From positions 248,001-312,000 of the forward strand of contig NZ_VYQE01000001.1 in NCBI RefSeq assembly GCF_008710275.1: a stretch of DNA of 64,000 nt. The letters are read 5' to 3'. The stretch is from Histidinibacterium aquaticum (lineage in GTDB: Bacteria; Pseudomonadota; Alphaproteobacteria; Rhodobacterales; Rhodobacteraceae). The translations under genes were made by a program, and so were the position numbers. Position 1 is the stretch's first letter. Each line of letters opens with the position of its first letter. Below, one piece after another: positions 1-8,631 of the stretch. Below the pieces are notes generated by a model. It worked only from the letters and a program-made list of their open reading frames with translations, had not been told where the DNA came from and searched no databases.

Positions 1-291
1 CGCCCGGCTGAAATCGTTGGGCGAACGGCCTGCCATGTGGATAGCCACCGCATGCCCCTGTCCGACGTGCCAGAGCGCCCGATCCACGTCCGAGACGTGG
101 TAGAGCGTGCCGCGCGCCCTGTTCCGCGTCAGCCGGTAGACCGCCACGGCGCAGTACGGCGAGGCGTTGAAGAAGACCTCCTCCCCCGGGTAGAGCCAGG
201 CCTCCGTCGTTGCGCGCGCAGTCTGTGAGCTGTCCACGCGGCAGCCCGAGAGCGTCATCGAGACAACCAGAATGACAATGAACCGTGCCAC
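1..291 (-). CDS. Putative lipoprotein, 3' end outside window
   Basis: This reading frame starts with GTG at 291, preceded by an AAAGGG ribosome-binding sequence, and runs off the window start after 97 codons without a stop. The first residues form a short hydrophobic signal ending in LSGC, a lipobox, so the mature protein should be a lipid-anchored envelope protein with Cys at about residue 17. The visible mature part contains an aromatic stretch around YPGEEVFF and a Tyr-Arg rich segment. It lies downstream of pccA on the same strand, 74 bases away, and may be read through from it. I do not recognise the family, and no catalytic motif is visible. Confidence 0.6.
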   Translation of the reverse strand, partial: MARFIVILVVSMTLSGCRVDSSQTARATTEAWLYPGEEVFFNASPYCAVAVYRLTRNRARGTLYHVSDVDRALWHVGQGHAVAIHMAGRSPNDFSRA

Positions 292-365
292 GCGTGTGCC
301 GCCCTTTCCCCCCGGGAGAGAGCCTAGCCGCGAGAGCTTTCGGATCGGTTAGGGCGCGCATGGCC

Positions 366-2366
366 TCATTCGAACTCCATGATGACGTCGTCCACCGCGA
401 GGCTGTCTCCCGCCCCCGCGTTGACCCTGGAGACCACCGCCCGCCGCTCGGCGCGCAGGATGTTCTCCATCTTCATCGCCTCCACGGTGCAGAGCGCCTG
501 GCCCTCCTGCACCTCCTGGCCCTCCTCCACGTCGATCTTCACGACGAGGCCCGGCATCGGGCAGAGCAGCATCTTGGAGGTATCGGGGGGGACCTTCTCG
601 GGCATCAGCGCGGCAAGCTCGGCCTGCCGGGGCGTGCGGACATGGACCTTGAGGTCGGCGCCGCGTGAGCGGAGGCGGAAGCCGCCGGAGATCTTCTCGA
701 CCTTCAGGACCAGGGGCTGACCGCCGACCGTCAGCCGCGCCAGGGAGCGCCCCGGCGTCCAGTCGCTCTCGACACGGGTCTCGGCACCGTCGGCGAAACG
801 CACCGTTGCGCCCGAGCGGTCGGCGTCGACGGTCACGGCCTGGGACTGGCCCTGCAGCGAGACGACCCAGTCCGCGCCCACCCTGCGTTCGTGGTTGCCC
901 AGCCGGCCGGAGACGCGGGTGCGCCGGATCTCGGCGACCCGGTTCATCGCGGCGGCGGCGGCGGCGATCCGGCGGATGGCCTCGTCGGGCAGGGTCACGC
1001 CCTCGAAGCCCTCGGGGTACTCCTCGGCGATGAAGCCCGTGGTCATCTTGCCCGAGACGAAGCGCGGATGGTCCATGACGGCGGAGAGGAACGGCAGGTT
1101 GTGCCCGATCCCCTCGACCTCGAAGCCGTCGAGCGCGCGGCGCATCTCCTCGATCGCCTCCGACCGGGTCGGCGCCCAGGTGCAGAGCTTGGCGATCATC
1201 GGGTCGTAGAACATCGAGATCTCGCCGCCCTCGAAGACCCCGGTGTCGTTGCGCACCGCGCGGGTCGGGCCAGCCTCTTCCGCGGGCGGTCTGTACCTGG
1301 TCAACCGGCCGATGGACGGCAGAAAGCCCCGGTAGGGATCCTCGGCGTAGAGCCGGCTCTCGATGGCCCAGCCCGTGAGCGTCACGTCCTCCTGCCTGAT
1401 CGAGAGCGGCTCGCCGTGGGCGACCCGGATCATCTGTTCGACAAGGTCGATGCCGGTGATGAGCTCGGTCACCGGATGCTCCACCTGCAGGCGGGTGTTC
1501 ATCTCGAGGAAGTAGAAGTTCCGCTCGCCGTCCACGATGAACTCGACCGTCCCGGCCGAGGCGTATCCCACGGCCTGGGCCAGCGCGACGGCCTGCTCGC
1601 CCATCTTCTTGCGCGTCGCCTCGTCGAGGAAAGGCGACGGAGCCTCCTCGATGACCTTCTGGTTGCGGCGCTGGATCGAGCACTCACGCTCGCCGAGGTA
1701 GATGCAGTTGCCGTCGCCGTCGGCGAGAACCTGGATCTCGATGTGCCGGGGTTGGGTGACGAACTTCTCGATGAAGATGCGGTCATCTCCGAAGCTGGCG
1801 GAGGCCTCGTTCTTGGAGGACTGGAAGCCCTCGCGCGCCTCCTCGTCGTTCCAGGCGATCCGCATGCCCTTGCCGCCGCCCCCGGCACTGGCCTTGATCA
1901 TCACCGGGTAGCCGATCTCGCCGCTGATCTTCACCGCCTCGTCCGCGTCCTCGATCAGCCCCATGTATCCGGGCACGGTGGAAACCCCGGCCTCCTGGGC
2001 GATCTTCTTGGAGGTGATCTTGTCGCCCATCGCCTCGATGGCTCCGACCGGCGGGCCGATGAAGGCCACGCCCTCCGCCTCCAGCGCCTGCGCGAACTTC
2101 GGGTTCTCCGAGAGGAAGCCGTATCCCGGGTGAACCGCCTGCGCGCCGGTCTGCCGGATCGCTTCCATCACCCTCTCGATGGCGATGTAGGACTGGTTGG
2201 CCGGCGGCGGGCCGATGTGCACGGCCTCGTCGGCCATGCGGACGTGCAGCGCGTGGCGGTCGGCCTCCGAATGGACGGCGACGGTGGCGATACCCATGCG
2301 CCGGGCCGTCTTGATGACCCGGCAGGCGATCTCGCCCCGGTTGGCGATCAGGATCTTGTCGAACAT
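366..2366 (-). CDS. pccA: Propionyl-CoA carboxylase, biotin-containing alpha subunit
   Basis: PccA carboxylates its own biotin with ATP and bicarbonate and passes the carboxyl group to PccB, making (S)-methylmalonyl-CoA from propionyl-CoA in the cytoplasm. The 666-residue product begins MFDKILIANRGEIACR, the classic biotin-carboxylase N-terminus. The glycine-rich ATP-grasp loop KASAGGGGKGMR follows, then the biotin-carboxylase C domain, a BT linker, and a C-terminal biotinyl domain with the EAMKMEN site (modified Lys near 632). The ATG at 2366 is preferred over a longer frame reaching 2402 because the family N-terminus starts there. PccB is on the same strand, separated by four small genes, as seen in other Rhodobacterales. 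In acetate growth it would also serve the ethylmalonyl-CoA pathway. Confidence 0.97.
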   Translation of the reverse strand: MFDKILIANRGEIACRVIKTARRMGIATVAVHSEADRHALHVRMADEAVHIGPPPANQSYIAIERVMEAIRQTGAQAVHPGYGFLSENPKFAQALEAEGVAFIGPPVGAIEAMGDKITSKKIAQEAGVSTVPGYMGLIEDADEAVKISGEIGYPVMIKASAGGGGKGMRIAWNDEEAREGFQSSKNEASASFGDDRIFIEKFVTQPRHIEIQVLADGDGNCIYLGERECSIQRRNQKVIEEAPSPFLDEATRKKMGEQAVALAQAVGYASAGTVEFIVDGERNFYFLEMNTRLQVEHPVTELITGIDLVEQMIRVAHGEPLSIRQEDVTLTGWAIESRLYAEDPYRGFLPSIGRLTRYRPPAEEAGPTRAVRNDTGVFEGGEISMFYDPMIAKLCTWAPTRSEAIEEMRRALDGFEVEGIGHNLPFLSAVMDHPRFVSGKMTTGFIAEEYPEGFEGVTLPDEAIRRIAAAAAAMNRVAEIRRTRVSGRLGNHERRVGADWVVSLQGQSQAVTVDADRSGATVRFADGAETRVESDWTPGRSLARLTVGGQPLVLKVEKISGGFRLRSRGADLKVHVRTPRQAELAALMPEKVPPDTSKMLLCPMPGLVVKIDVEEGQEVQEGQALCTVEAMKMENILRAERRAVVSRVNAGAGDSLAVDDVIMEFE

Positions 2367-2407
2367 GTCCCCTCGTTCCCTTCGGGCCCTTGCCCCGGAC
2401 AAGCGAA

Positions 2408-2436
2408 AGCCGCCGGCGCTCCTCGCACCGGCGGCT
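2408..2436 (-). terminator. Rho-independent terminator after small lipoprotein gene
   Basis: A 9-bp perfect stem (AGCCGCCGG with CCGGCGGCT) with an 11-base loop reads on the minus strand into TTTCGC. It lies 44 bases past the lipoprotein stop and 41 bases before pccA, so pccA probably has its own promoter between here and 2366. A short palindrome GTCCCC-GT-GGGGAC at 2454-2467 sits just upstream of it. Confidence 0.7.
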
Positions 2437-2480
2437 CTCCATTGGTCTTCGATGTCCCCGTGGGGACGATCAGGCAGTCT

Positions 2481-2705
2481 TCAGCAGACGCCGGCCGAGT
2501 TGGCCACGGCGCCAGCGGCACCACCGGCGAGCGCACGGCCCGCGGTGACGCGGTTGTCGCCACCGGAAAGCAGGCCGGAGGCCGCACCGGTCGCCGCACC
2601 AATCGCGGCGCAGTCGGCGCCGGTCGTGGTGTTCGGGTTGTAGGCGCAGGCCGAGGCCGTGATGCCGAAGACCGCGATGACGGCGGGTTTAATGAGCTTT
2701 TGCAT
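2481..2705 (-). CDS. Small glycine-rich lipoprotein
   Basis: This 74-residue protein has a positively charged N-terminus (MQKLIKP), a hydrophobic stretch and an ASAC lipobox, so it should be exported and lipid-modified. The mature part has small-residue repeats (AAIGAATGAASGLLSGG, later AGGAAGAVA) resembling glycine-zipper outer-membrane proteins that insert or oligomerise in membranes. The ATG at 2705 has GGAG eight bases upstream; the longer frame back to 2768 lacks a signal and is rejected. It is followed by a strong terminator, so it is probably a single-gene transcript. The function is unknown; proximity to pccA need not mean a role in propionate metabolism. Confidence 0.75.
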   Translation of the reverse strand: MQKLIKPAVIAVFGITASACAYNPNTTTGADCAAIGAATGAASGLLSGGDNRVTAGRALAGGAAGAVANSAGVC

Positions 2706-3033
2706 TCCGTTACTCCGAGAGTCCTTGGTTGTGTTTCGCAGCCTGCATGCCCAGCGCTGTTGGCGCAAGGGTCAGATGCGGCTCTCTTCACCGCCCCATG
2801 GGGGTGGGGTGGCCTGCTTGGGGAAAGACAGGGCCACCCCGAAGGGGAAGGGTAACGTTTTGGACAAAAGCCCGGCCAAGTATCGCTGGACGCCCGGCCG
2901 GTGATCCGAGACTGGCACGACTTGGCCCCGCCTCTGAGGGCAAATTTCGCCCCCCCTGCCGGTTTGGCCGAAACCCGCCAACGGGCGGGGGACGTCGGCA
3001 TGATAGCGCCGACCCGGACCGGAGGCAGCAAGG
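2706..3033. other. Intergenic region without recognised gene
   Basis: These 328 bases separate two minus-strand genes. Open frames crossing it on both strands lack a homologue I recognise and have no convincing start. It should hold the promoter of the small lipoprotein gene. I see C- and G-rich runs (GGGGTGGGGTGG near 2801) but no clear terminator, riboswitch or operator. Confidence 0.4.
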
Positions 3034-3393
3034 TCATGGGGCCCAGTCCGGATCGAAAATCTGGGGGAAACTGGCCCGTGCCCGGTCCATGTCGACCCGC
3101 AAAAGCGAATCGTAGCTCTCGGGATCGAAGGGCTCCTCGGCCGCCACCACCTCCCGTCCGAAGAGCCACGAGAGGCGGCCCGCGTCGAGATTGCCGCGCT
3201 CGAAGGGCTCCTCTCCGAAGTGCTCCTTGAGCGCCCAGAGAAACCCCTCGTCGGCGCGGCGGTCGGCCGGACGGCGGTCGGCGTAGCGCTCGCGCGCGAC
3301 GAGCTTGGTCGCCCCCGCCTTGTTCGCCCGCCGGATGGTGAACTGGTAGTCCGTGCCCGGCAGACGGGAGGGAAAGCCGCGGTGCTTTTCCAT
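3034..3393 (-). CDS. Hypothetical protein in pcc operon
   Basis: A 119-residue soluble, charged protein with no signal peptide or membrane segment. It contains a basic central part (ERYADRRPADRRADEGFLW) and an acidic C-terminal half with FDPESYDSLLRVDMDRA. The ATG at 3393 shares its last-base junction with the TGA of the upstream gene (TGATG), so the two should be translationally coupled. A frame continuing to 3846 is a shadow over the neighbours. It is the last of four tightly packed genes starting with pccB, which points to a role linked to propionyl-CoA carboxylase expression or maturation, or only to co-expression. No motif identifies it. Confidence 0.75.
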   Translation of the reverse strand: MEKHRGFPSRLPGTDYQFTIRRANKAGATKLVARERYADRRPADRRADEGFLWALKEHFGEEPFERGNLDAGRLSWLFGREVVAAEEPFDPESYDSLLRVDMDRARASFPQIFDPDWAP

Positions 3394-3782
3394 CAGAAGC
3401 CCTCCCAGATGCAGCCGTCCTCGGCGTCGACGCTGAAGACCTCGAAGAACTGGACCGCCTCCGGGTCCCGCGTGCCGAACTCCACTTCGCGGTCGGCCAT
3501 GGAGATGACGACCTCGGCCGCCTCCCAGGTGTTCTGCGCGAGCGCGGGAAGGATCACTGTCTCGCAGAGCCAGGGAAAGACCTCGGACATGTCGGTGTAG
3601 GTGATGCCGTTGTCCTGCTCGATGGCGATGCCCGGGGCGAGGAAGAGGAAGCGCGCGATCCCCATCTCCTTTTCGAGGATGACGTCGTAGAGGACGACGG
3701 CCTGGCCTGTCGGCGTTTCGATCTCGGCCGAGAGAGCGGGGCCGGCGCTCAGGGCAGCGGCCAGAGTGAAGACACGCAGCAT
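3393..3782 (-). CDS. Small secreted protein (DUF6497-like)
   Basis: This 129-residue protein starts MLRVFTLAAALSAGPALSAE, a typical Sec signal with cleavage after ALSA. The mature part has VLYDVILEKEMGIARFLFLAPGI and later CETVILPAL and two Cys residues (CET and CIWEGF) that could form a disulfide. From memory it matches a small Rhodobacterales-restricted family (DUF6497, once misnamed acetolactate synthase); that assignment is tentative. Its ATG overlaps the RidA stop by one base and its own stop overlaps the next gene, so translation is coupled through the operon. The role is unknown; a periplasmic protein in a cytosolic carboxylase operon is unexpected. Confidence 0.75.
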   Translation of the reverse strand: MLRVFTLAAALSAGPALSAEIETPTGQAVVLYDVILEKEMGIARFLFLAPGIAIEQDNGITYTDMSEVFPWLCETVILPALAQNTWEAAEVVISMADREVEFGTRDPEAVQFFEVFSVDAEDGCIWEGF

Positions 3783-4180
3783 CAGTCGGGCCTCCTCGCG
3801 AGGCAGTCGATCTCGACCAGGGCACCCACGGCCAGCGCGGTGACACCTATGGTGGTGCGCGCGGGGCGCCGTTCTGCGGGGAAATAGCCCTGGTAGACCT
3901 CGTTGAACGCGGCGTAGTCCCGCTCGAATGCGGTCAGGTAGCAGCGGCACTGGGCGACGTCGGACAGAGCCAGTCCGAGACCGTCCAGAACGACCTCGAG
4001 GTTCTCCATCACCCGCCGGGTCTGGGCATCGATCCCCTCGGGGAGCGGCCCGTCCGGCGCCGCGGGGTCGGTCGGCATCTGTCCCGTCAGCATCACCCAG
4101 CCGCCGCCCTCCACGGCGTGGGAGAAAGGCGCCACCGGCCGGGGCCCGCCGTCGATCATGTGAAAGAGAAGGTCGGACAT
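3782..4180 (-). CDS. RidA/YjgF/Rid-family protein
   Basis: A 132-residue protein of the YER057c/YjgF/UK114 family. Members hydrolyse reactive enamine or imine intermediates released by PLP enzymes or act as metabolite-binding trimers. The family pattern is visible: FSHAVEGGGWVMLTGQMPTDP near the N-terminus, the helix TRRVMENLEVVLDGLGLALSDV, and the C-terminal RPARTTIGVTALAVGALVEID with the Arg that binds the substrate carboxylate. It starts five bases after the pccB stop and overlaps the next gene by one base, so it is co-expressed with pccB. It may clear a reactive by-product of propionate or amino-acid breakdown; this is inferred from position. Confidence 0.88.
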   Translation of the reverse strand: MSDLLFHMIDGGPRPVAPFSHAVEGGGWVMLTGQMPTDPAAPDGPLPEGIDAQTRRVMENLEVVLDGLGLALSDVAQCRCYLTAFERDYAAFNEVYQGYFPAERRPARTTIGVTALAVGALVEIDCLARRPD

Positions 4181-4185
4181 GGGGC

Positions 4186-5718
4186 TCACAGCGGGATGTT
4201 GTCGTGCTTCTTCCAAGGGTTGGACAGCTTCTTGGAACGCAGGGCGGCGAAGGCCCGGCAGACCCTCCGGCGGGTCGAGCGGGGTTGGATCACCTCGTCG
4301 ATGAAGCCGCGCTCGGCCGCCACGAAGGGATTGGCGAAGCGGTCCTCGTACTCCTTCGTGCGTGCGGCGATCTTGTCGGTGTCGCCCAGCTCGGAGCGGT
4401 AGAGGATCTCGGCCGCCCCCTTGGCTCCCATGACCGCGATCTCGGCGGTGGGCCAGGCGTAGTTGAAGTCGCCACGCAGGTGCTTGGAGGCCATGACGTC
4501 GTAGGCGCCGCCGTAGGCCTTGCGAGTGATGACGGTGACCTTCGGTACCGTCGCTTCGCCGTAGGCAAAGAGCAGTTTCGCGCCGTGCTTGATGACGCCG
4601 CCCAACTCCTGACCCGTTCCCGGCAGGAAGCCCGGCACGTCCACGAAGGTCAGGATCGGGATCTCGAAGGCGTCGCAGAAGCGCACGAAGCGGGCCGCCT
4701 TGCGCGAGCTGTCGATGTCCAGGCATCCGGCGAGCACCATGGGTTGGTTGGCCACGACGCCGACCGTCTGTCCCTCCAGCCGGACGAAGCCGGTGATGAT
4801 GTTCTTCGCGAAGTCTTCCTGGATTTCGTAGAAATCGCCCTCGTCGGCGACCTTCCAGATCAACTCCTTCATGTCGTAGGGCATGTTGGCGTTGTCCGGG
4901 ATCAGGGTGTCGAGGCTCTCCTCCACCCGCTCGACCTCGTCGAAGAAGGGTCGGACGGGGGGCTTCTCGCGGTTCGACAACGGCAGGAAGTCCACCAGCC
5001 GCCGGACCTCGGCCATCGCCTCCACGTCGTTCTCGAAGGCGCCGTCGGCGACGGACGACTTGCGGGTGTGGGTCAGCGCGCCGCCCAGTTCCTCGGCCGT
5101 GACATGTTCGTTGGTCACGGTCTTCACCACGTCGGGGCCGGTGACGAACATGTAGGACGAGTCCTTCACCATGAAGATGAAGTCGGTCATCGCGGGGGAG
5201 TATACCGCGCCGCCCGCGCAGGGCCCCATGATGACGCTGATCTGCGGGACCACGCCCGAGGCCATGATGTTGCGCTGGAAGACTTCGGCATAGCCCGCGA
5301 GGGAGGCCACGCCTTCCTGGATGCGCGCACCTCCGGAATCGTTGATGCCGATCACCGGAGCGCCATTCTGCATCGCCATGTCCATGATCTTGCAGATCTT
5401 CTCGGCGTGCGTCTCGGACAGCGAGCCGCCGAAGACGGTGAAGTCCTGGCTGAAGACGTAGACCATGCGACCGTTGATCGTGCCCCAACCGGTGATCACG
5501 CCGTCGCCGGCGGGCCGCTGCGACTCCATCCCGAAGTCCGTGCAGCGGTGCGCCTTGAACATGTCGAACTCCTCGAAGGAGCCCTCGTCGAGCAGCAGCT
5601 CGACCCGTTCGCGTGCGGTGAGCTTGCCCTTGGAATGCTGGGCCGCGATCCGCCGCTCTCCGCCGCCGAGGCGCGCGTCGGCCCGGCGCCGCTCGAGTTC
5701 CTGCAGGATGTCCTTCAT
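4186..5718 (-). CDS. pccB: Propionyl-CoA carboxylase, carboxyltransferase beta subunit
   Basis: PccB transfers the carboxyl group from biotin on PccA to propionyl-CoA. The 510-residue length is normal for the family. Visible signatures are the N-terminal [19 protein letters not shown], the crotonase-type oxyanion-hole segments [11 protein letters not shown] (about residues 125-135) and [16 protein letters not shown], and the second carboxyltransferase half with [14 protein letters not shown] and [11 protein letters not shown]. The start at 5718 gives the usual [12 protein letters not shown] beginning. It leads the operon pccB-ridA-DUF6497-like-3034 gene. The TTTGCAAA-type operators upstream fit control by PccR encoded at 7166. 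The C-terminal KKHDNIPL is the expected family ending. Confidence 0.97.
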   Translation of the reverse strand: MKDILQELERRRADARLGGGERRIAAQHSKGKLTARERVELLLDEGSFEEFDMFKAHRCTDFGMESQRPAGDGVITGWGTINGRMVYVFSQDFTVFGGSLSETHAEKICKIMDMAMQNGAPVIGINDSGGARIQEGVASLAGYAEVFQRNIMASGVVPQISVIMGPCAGGAVYSPAMTDFIFMVKDSSYMFVTGPDVVKTVTNEHVTAEELGGALTHTRKSSVADGAFENDVEAMAEVRRLVDFLPLSNREKPPVRPFFDEVERVEESLDTLIPDNANMPYDMKELIWKVADEGDFYEIQEDFAKNIITGFVRLEGQTVGVVANQPMVLAGCLDIDSSRKAARFVRFCDAFEIPILTFVDVPGFLPGTGQELGGVIKHGAKLLFAYGEATVPKVTVITRKAYGGAYDVMASKHLRGDFNYAWPTAEIAVMGAKGAAEILYRSELGDTDKIAARTKEYEDRFANPFVAAERGFIDEVIQPRSTRRRVCRAFAALRSKKLSNPWKKHDNIPL

Positions 5719-5781
5719 GGCGCCCCCCTTTCGTTCCGCAATAGGCCAACCGGCGTGCCGATTGAAGCGGGAAGCGGAATA

Positions 5782-5789
5782 TTTGCAAA
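5782..5789. promoter_or_regulatory. TTTGCAAA candidate PccR site before pccB
   Basis: A perfect 8-bp palindrome TTTGCAAA lies 64 bases upstream of the pccB start. TTTGCAAA repeats are the reported operator of PccR in Rhodobacter sphaeroides and resemble RamB-type sites of the same ScfR family. Only one clean copy is present here, with the second copy 32 bp away. Confidence 0.6.
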
Positions 5790-5813
5790 CCACGCCATTC
5801 GCCCGCCATCGTT

Positions 5814-5829
5814 TTTGCAAAGCAGCAAA
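5814..5829. promoter_or_regulatory. TTTGCAAAGCAGCAAA operator-like repeat
   Basis: A second TTTGCAAA (5814-5821) is fused to another GCAAA half-site, giving GCAAAGCAGCAAA at 5817-5829. Nearly the same string recurs before pccR at 7145-7157. It lies 64 bases upstream of the MFS gene and 96 upstream of pccB, so one bound regulator could act on both divergent genes. Confidence 0.6.
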
Positions 5830-5892
5830 CAGCCCTCCACTTTGTGCACCAGAGCACATGGACCGTGACGCTCCAATCGCTAGATAGGCTCC

Positions 5893-7107
5893 ATGACCAC
5901 AATGCCCGCGATCCGATTTCTCGACCGGAGCACTCCGCCCCACGTCCTGACGCTCATCCTGATCGCCGGGATCTCGGCGCTCAACATGTCGATCTTCCTG
6001 CCGTCCCTCTCGGGGATGGCCGACTATTTCGACGTGGACTACGCTGTCATGCAGCTTGCGGTCTCGGGCTACCTGGCGACCACCGCCGTTCTGCAGATCA
6101 TGATCGGACCGATCTCCGACCGGTACGGGCGCCGCCCCGTCATGGCTGGCGCGCTGATGATCTTCATCGTGGCAACCATCGGGGCGCTGCTGGCTCCGAC
6201 CGCCGGGGTCTTCCTGCTCTTCCGGATGCTTCAGGGCGCGGTCGTGACCGGCATCGTTCTGGCCCGCGCCATTGTCCGGGACATGGTTCCGCAGGAGCAG
6301 GCCGCATCGATGATCGGCTACGTGACGATGGGCATGGCGCTCGTGCCAATGGTCGGCCCGATGATCGGCGGTGCGCTCGACCAGGCCTTCGATTGGCACG
6401 CGACCTTCATCTTCCTGGCCCTGGCGGGGGGCGGAGTTCTGGCCCTCGTACTGGCGGACCAGGGCGAGACCATCGAGGGAGACGGCACCGGCTTCCGCGA
6501 CCAGTTCCGGACCTACCCCGAGCTCCTGCGGAGCCCGCGCTTCTGGGGCTACACCTTCTGCATGGCCTTCGCCTCGGGCGCCTTCTTCGCCTACCTGGGC
6601 GGCGCCTCCTTCGTGGCGCAGGACGTCTTTGGCCTCTCGCCGGTCCTGACCGGTCTCGCGCTCGGCGCGCCGGCCATCGGATACGCTCTCGGCAATGGGA
6701 TTTCCGGCCGCTTCTCCGTCGCTCTCGGGATCAACCGGATGATCCTGATCGGGGTGGGCGTGGCGACCGCCGGGTTGTTCCTCTCGCTCGTCCTCGTCAT
6801 CGCGGGCCTCTCGGGGGCCTTCGTCTTCTTCGCCTTCTGCACCTTCCTTGGCTTCGGCAACGGCATGACGCTGCCCAACGCAACGGCAGGCGTCCTCTCG
6901 GTCCGCCCGCACCTCGCCGGGACGGCGAGCGGGCTTTCGGGCGCCTTCATGATCGGCGGGGGCGCCGTGCTCTCGGCGATCGCGGCGGCCATGCTGACAC
7001 CGGAGACCGGTGCGCGGGTGCTGCTGTCGATCATGCTGGCCTCGACCGTGCTGTCGGGCGTCGCGATCCTTGGCGTGATGCGGCGGGAGCGAAAGCTGAG
7101 CCTCTAG
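5893..7107 (+). CDS. Bcr/CflA-type MFS multidrug exporter
   Basis: A 404-residue inner-membrane protein of the major facilitator superfamily with 12 predicted hydrophobic segments. The family motif between helices 2 and 3 is [13 protein letters not shown], and helix 4-5 contains [20 protein letters not shown], typical of the DHA1 Bcr/CflA drug-proton antiporters. It is transcribed divergently from pccB across a 174-bp region with PccR-type operators, and pccR follows 58 bases downstream on the same strand. Co-transcription with pccR is possible. Export of an organic acid or toxic acyl metabolite would fit the context, but the substrate cannot be told from sequence. Confidence 0.88.
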   Translation: MTTMPAIRFLDRSTPPHVLTLILIAGISALNMSIFLPSLSGMADYFDVDYAVMQLAVSGYLATTAVLQIMIGPISDRYGRRPVMAGALMIFIVATIGALLAPTAGVFLLFRMLQGAVVTGIVLARAIVRDMVPQEQAASMIGYVTMGMALVPMVGPMIGGALDQAFDWHATFIFLALAGGGVLALVLADQGETIEGDGTGFRDQFRTYPELLRSPRFWGYTFCMAFASGAFFAYLGGASFVAQDVFGLSPVLTGLALGAPAIGYALGNGISGRFSVALGINRMILIGVGVATAGLFLSLVLVIAGLSGAFVFFAFCTFLGFGNGMTLPNATAGVLSVRPHLAGTASGLSGAFMIGGGAVLSAIAAAMLTPETGARVLLSIMLASTVLSGVAILGVMRRERKLSL

Positions 7108-7120
7108 ACTTGAGCCACTG

Positions 7121-7136
7121 GTTAGCTTTGGCTAAC
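7121..7136. promoter_or_regulatory. Inverted repeat GTTAGC-N4-GCTAAC before pccR
   Basis: A perfect 6-bp inverted repeat with a TTTG spacer lies 30 bases upstream of the pccR start and 13 bases past the MFS stop. It could be an operator or a weak attenuating hairpin. It differs from the GCAAA repeats next to it. Confidence 0.4.
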
Positions 7137-7144
7137 CCTGCATC

Positions 7145-7157
7145 GCAAAGCTGCAAA
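7145..7157. promoter_or_regulatory. GCAAAGCTGCAAA operator-like repeat, pccR leader
   Basis: This 13-mer differs at one base from GCAAAGCAGCAAA at 5817-5829. It ends eight bases before the pccR ATG and runs into the AAGGCGG ribosome-binding sequence, so protein bound here would block both transcription and the ribosome site. This suggests autoregulation by PccR. Confidence 0.55.
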
Positions 7158-7165
7158 GGCGGGCG

Positions 7166-8569
7166 ATGGCGGTTCAGAAACTCTATGCCGGGGCGAAGCT
7201 GAGGGAGTTCCGGGGACGGCTCTCGCTGACCCAGAAGGCCTTTGCCGAGAAGCTCGGCGTCTCCCTGCCCTACCTGAACCAGATGGAGAACAACAACCGG
7301 CCGGTCTCCACGGCTGTGGTCCTCTCGCTGGCGCAGGAGTTCGGCTTCGACGTGACCGAGCTTACGAGCGGGGACGAGGCGCGGTTGATCTCCGACATGC
7401 GGGAGGCGCTGGCCGATCCGGTCTTCACCGGCCCCGCGCCCGCGCTCGCCGATCTCCGGCTGGTGGCCTCCAACGCGCCGGGGCTGATGCGGGCCTTCCT
7501 CGACCTGCACAAGGCCTACCGGCAGGGCCACGAACGCCTGGCCTCCCTCGATGCGGCGCTCGGGCGGGAAGACGCGCGCGTGAGCCCCTCCCCCTGGGAA
7601 GAGGTGCGCGACTTCTTCCACTACTGCGACAACTACATCGACGCAGTGGACCGGGCCGCCGAGCGCCTCGCCACGCGCGGGCGGCAGGCGGGCCGAAGCC
7701 CGGCCCAGGCGGGTCACGACCTGCTGGAGCGCCGGTCCATCCGCGTGGCCGAGAGCGCCGACGGGCCGGTGAGGGCCTTCGATCCGGACAGCCGGACGCT
7801 CTATCTGTCGTCGCGCGCGCCCGCCGCGACGGGGGACTTCCAGCTGCTCGTGCAGGTGGCGCTGCTCACGCAGGGCGACCTGATCGACGCGACGCTCGAT
7901 CTCGCGCGGTTCCAGACGCCCGAGAGCCGGGCCATCGCCCGCGTGGGGCTCGCCAATTACTTCGCGGGGGCCGCCCTCCTGCCCTACACCGACATCCTCG
8001 AGGCGGCGCAGCAGGAGCGCCACGATCTCGAACGTCTCGCGGTCCGCTTCGGCGCGAGCCTCGAGCAGGTCGCGCACCGGCTCTCGACCCTCCAGCGGCC
8101 GGGCGCGAAGGGGCTGCCGTTCTTCTTCGTCAGGGTCGACCAGGCCGGAACGATCACCAAGCGGCACTCGGCGACCTCGCTGCAGTTCGCCCGTTTCGGC
8201 GGCGCCTGCCCGCTCTGGAACGTCCACCGCGCCTTCGAGACGCCGGGCCGCTGGCTGCGCCAGCTCGCCGAGACCCCCGACGGCGCGCGCTACCTCTGCC
8301 TCGCCCGCGAGATCGCCAAACCGGGCGACGCCTGGCGCGCGCCCGTCCGCCGCTATGCCATCGGCCTGGGATGCGAGGTCCGCCACGCGGGCGACCTCGT
8401 CTATGCCGACGATCTCGACACGGCCAACGCCGCGGCCTTCGAGCCCATCGGCATCTCCTGCCGGATCTGCGAGCGGAAGGACTGCCACCAGCGCTCGGTC
8501 CCGCCTCTGGAACGGCGTCTCTCGGTAGACCCGGACCGCCGCGACGGCCTGCCCTATCGGGTCGAGTGA
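7166..8569 (+). CDS. pccR: ScfR-family short-chain acyl-CoA regulator PccR
   Basis: A 467-residue transcription factor of the ScfR (short-chain fatty acyl-CoA regulator) family; PccR of Rhodobacter sphaeroides controls pccB in response to propionate and acetate metabolism. Residues 8-65 form an XRE-type helix-turn-helix (LREFRGRLSLTQKAFAEKLGVSLPYLNQMEN). The middle resembles the IrrE/M78 peptidase-like domain but no intact HExxH is visible. The C-terminal ligand domain includes the Cys cluster CRICERKDC near residue 440. It lies next to pccB across one MFS gene, and operator-like repeats occur both upstream of pccB and in its own leader, so regulation of pccB and autoregulation are both likely. 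Confidence 0.9.
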   Translation: MAVQKLYAGAKLREFRGRLSLTQKAFAEKLGVSLPYLNQMENNNRPVSTAVVLSLAQEFGFDVTELTSGDEARLISDMREALADPVFTGPAPALADLRLVASNAPGLMRAFLDLHKAYRQGHERLASLDAALGREDARVSPSPWEEVRDFFHYCDNYIDAVDRAAERLATRGRQAGRSPAQAGHDLLERRSIRVAESADGPVRAFDPDSRTLYLSSRAPAATGDFQLLVQVALLTQGDLIDATLDLARFQTPESRAIARVGLANYFAGAALLPYTDILEAAQQERHDLERLAVRFGASLEQVAHRLSTLQRPGAKGLPFFFVRVDQAGTITKRHSATSLQFARFGGACPLWNVHRAFETPGRWLRQLAETPDGARYLCLAREIAKPGDAWRAPVRRYAIGLGCEVRHAGDLVYADDLDTANAAAFEPIGISCRICERKDCHQRSVPPLERRLSVDPDRRDGLPYRVE

Positions 8570-8631
8570 TCGGGATTGCACCTGCCCGCGGCTTCCCCGA
8601 TAGTCCGCCGCGCAGTCAAGGAGACCGACGC

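Noticed and set aside
3782-5902. Fused 706-codon frame combining pccB antiphase sequence and RidA
   Set aside because: Only the last 132 codons (from 4180) encode RidA; the remainder is an out-of-frame reading of pccB.
4186-6912. A 908-codon minus-strand open frame extending pccB upstream through the MFS gene
   Set aside because: Homology to carboxyltransferase starts at 5718; the upstream part is antisense to the MFS gene and is low-complexity Arg/Gly/Asp-rich sequence typical of GC-rich shadow frames.
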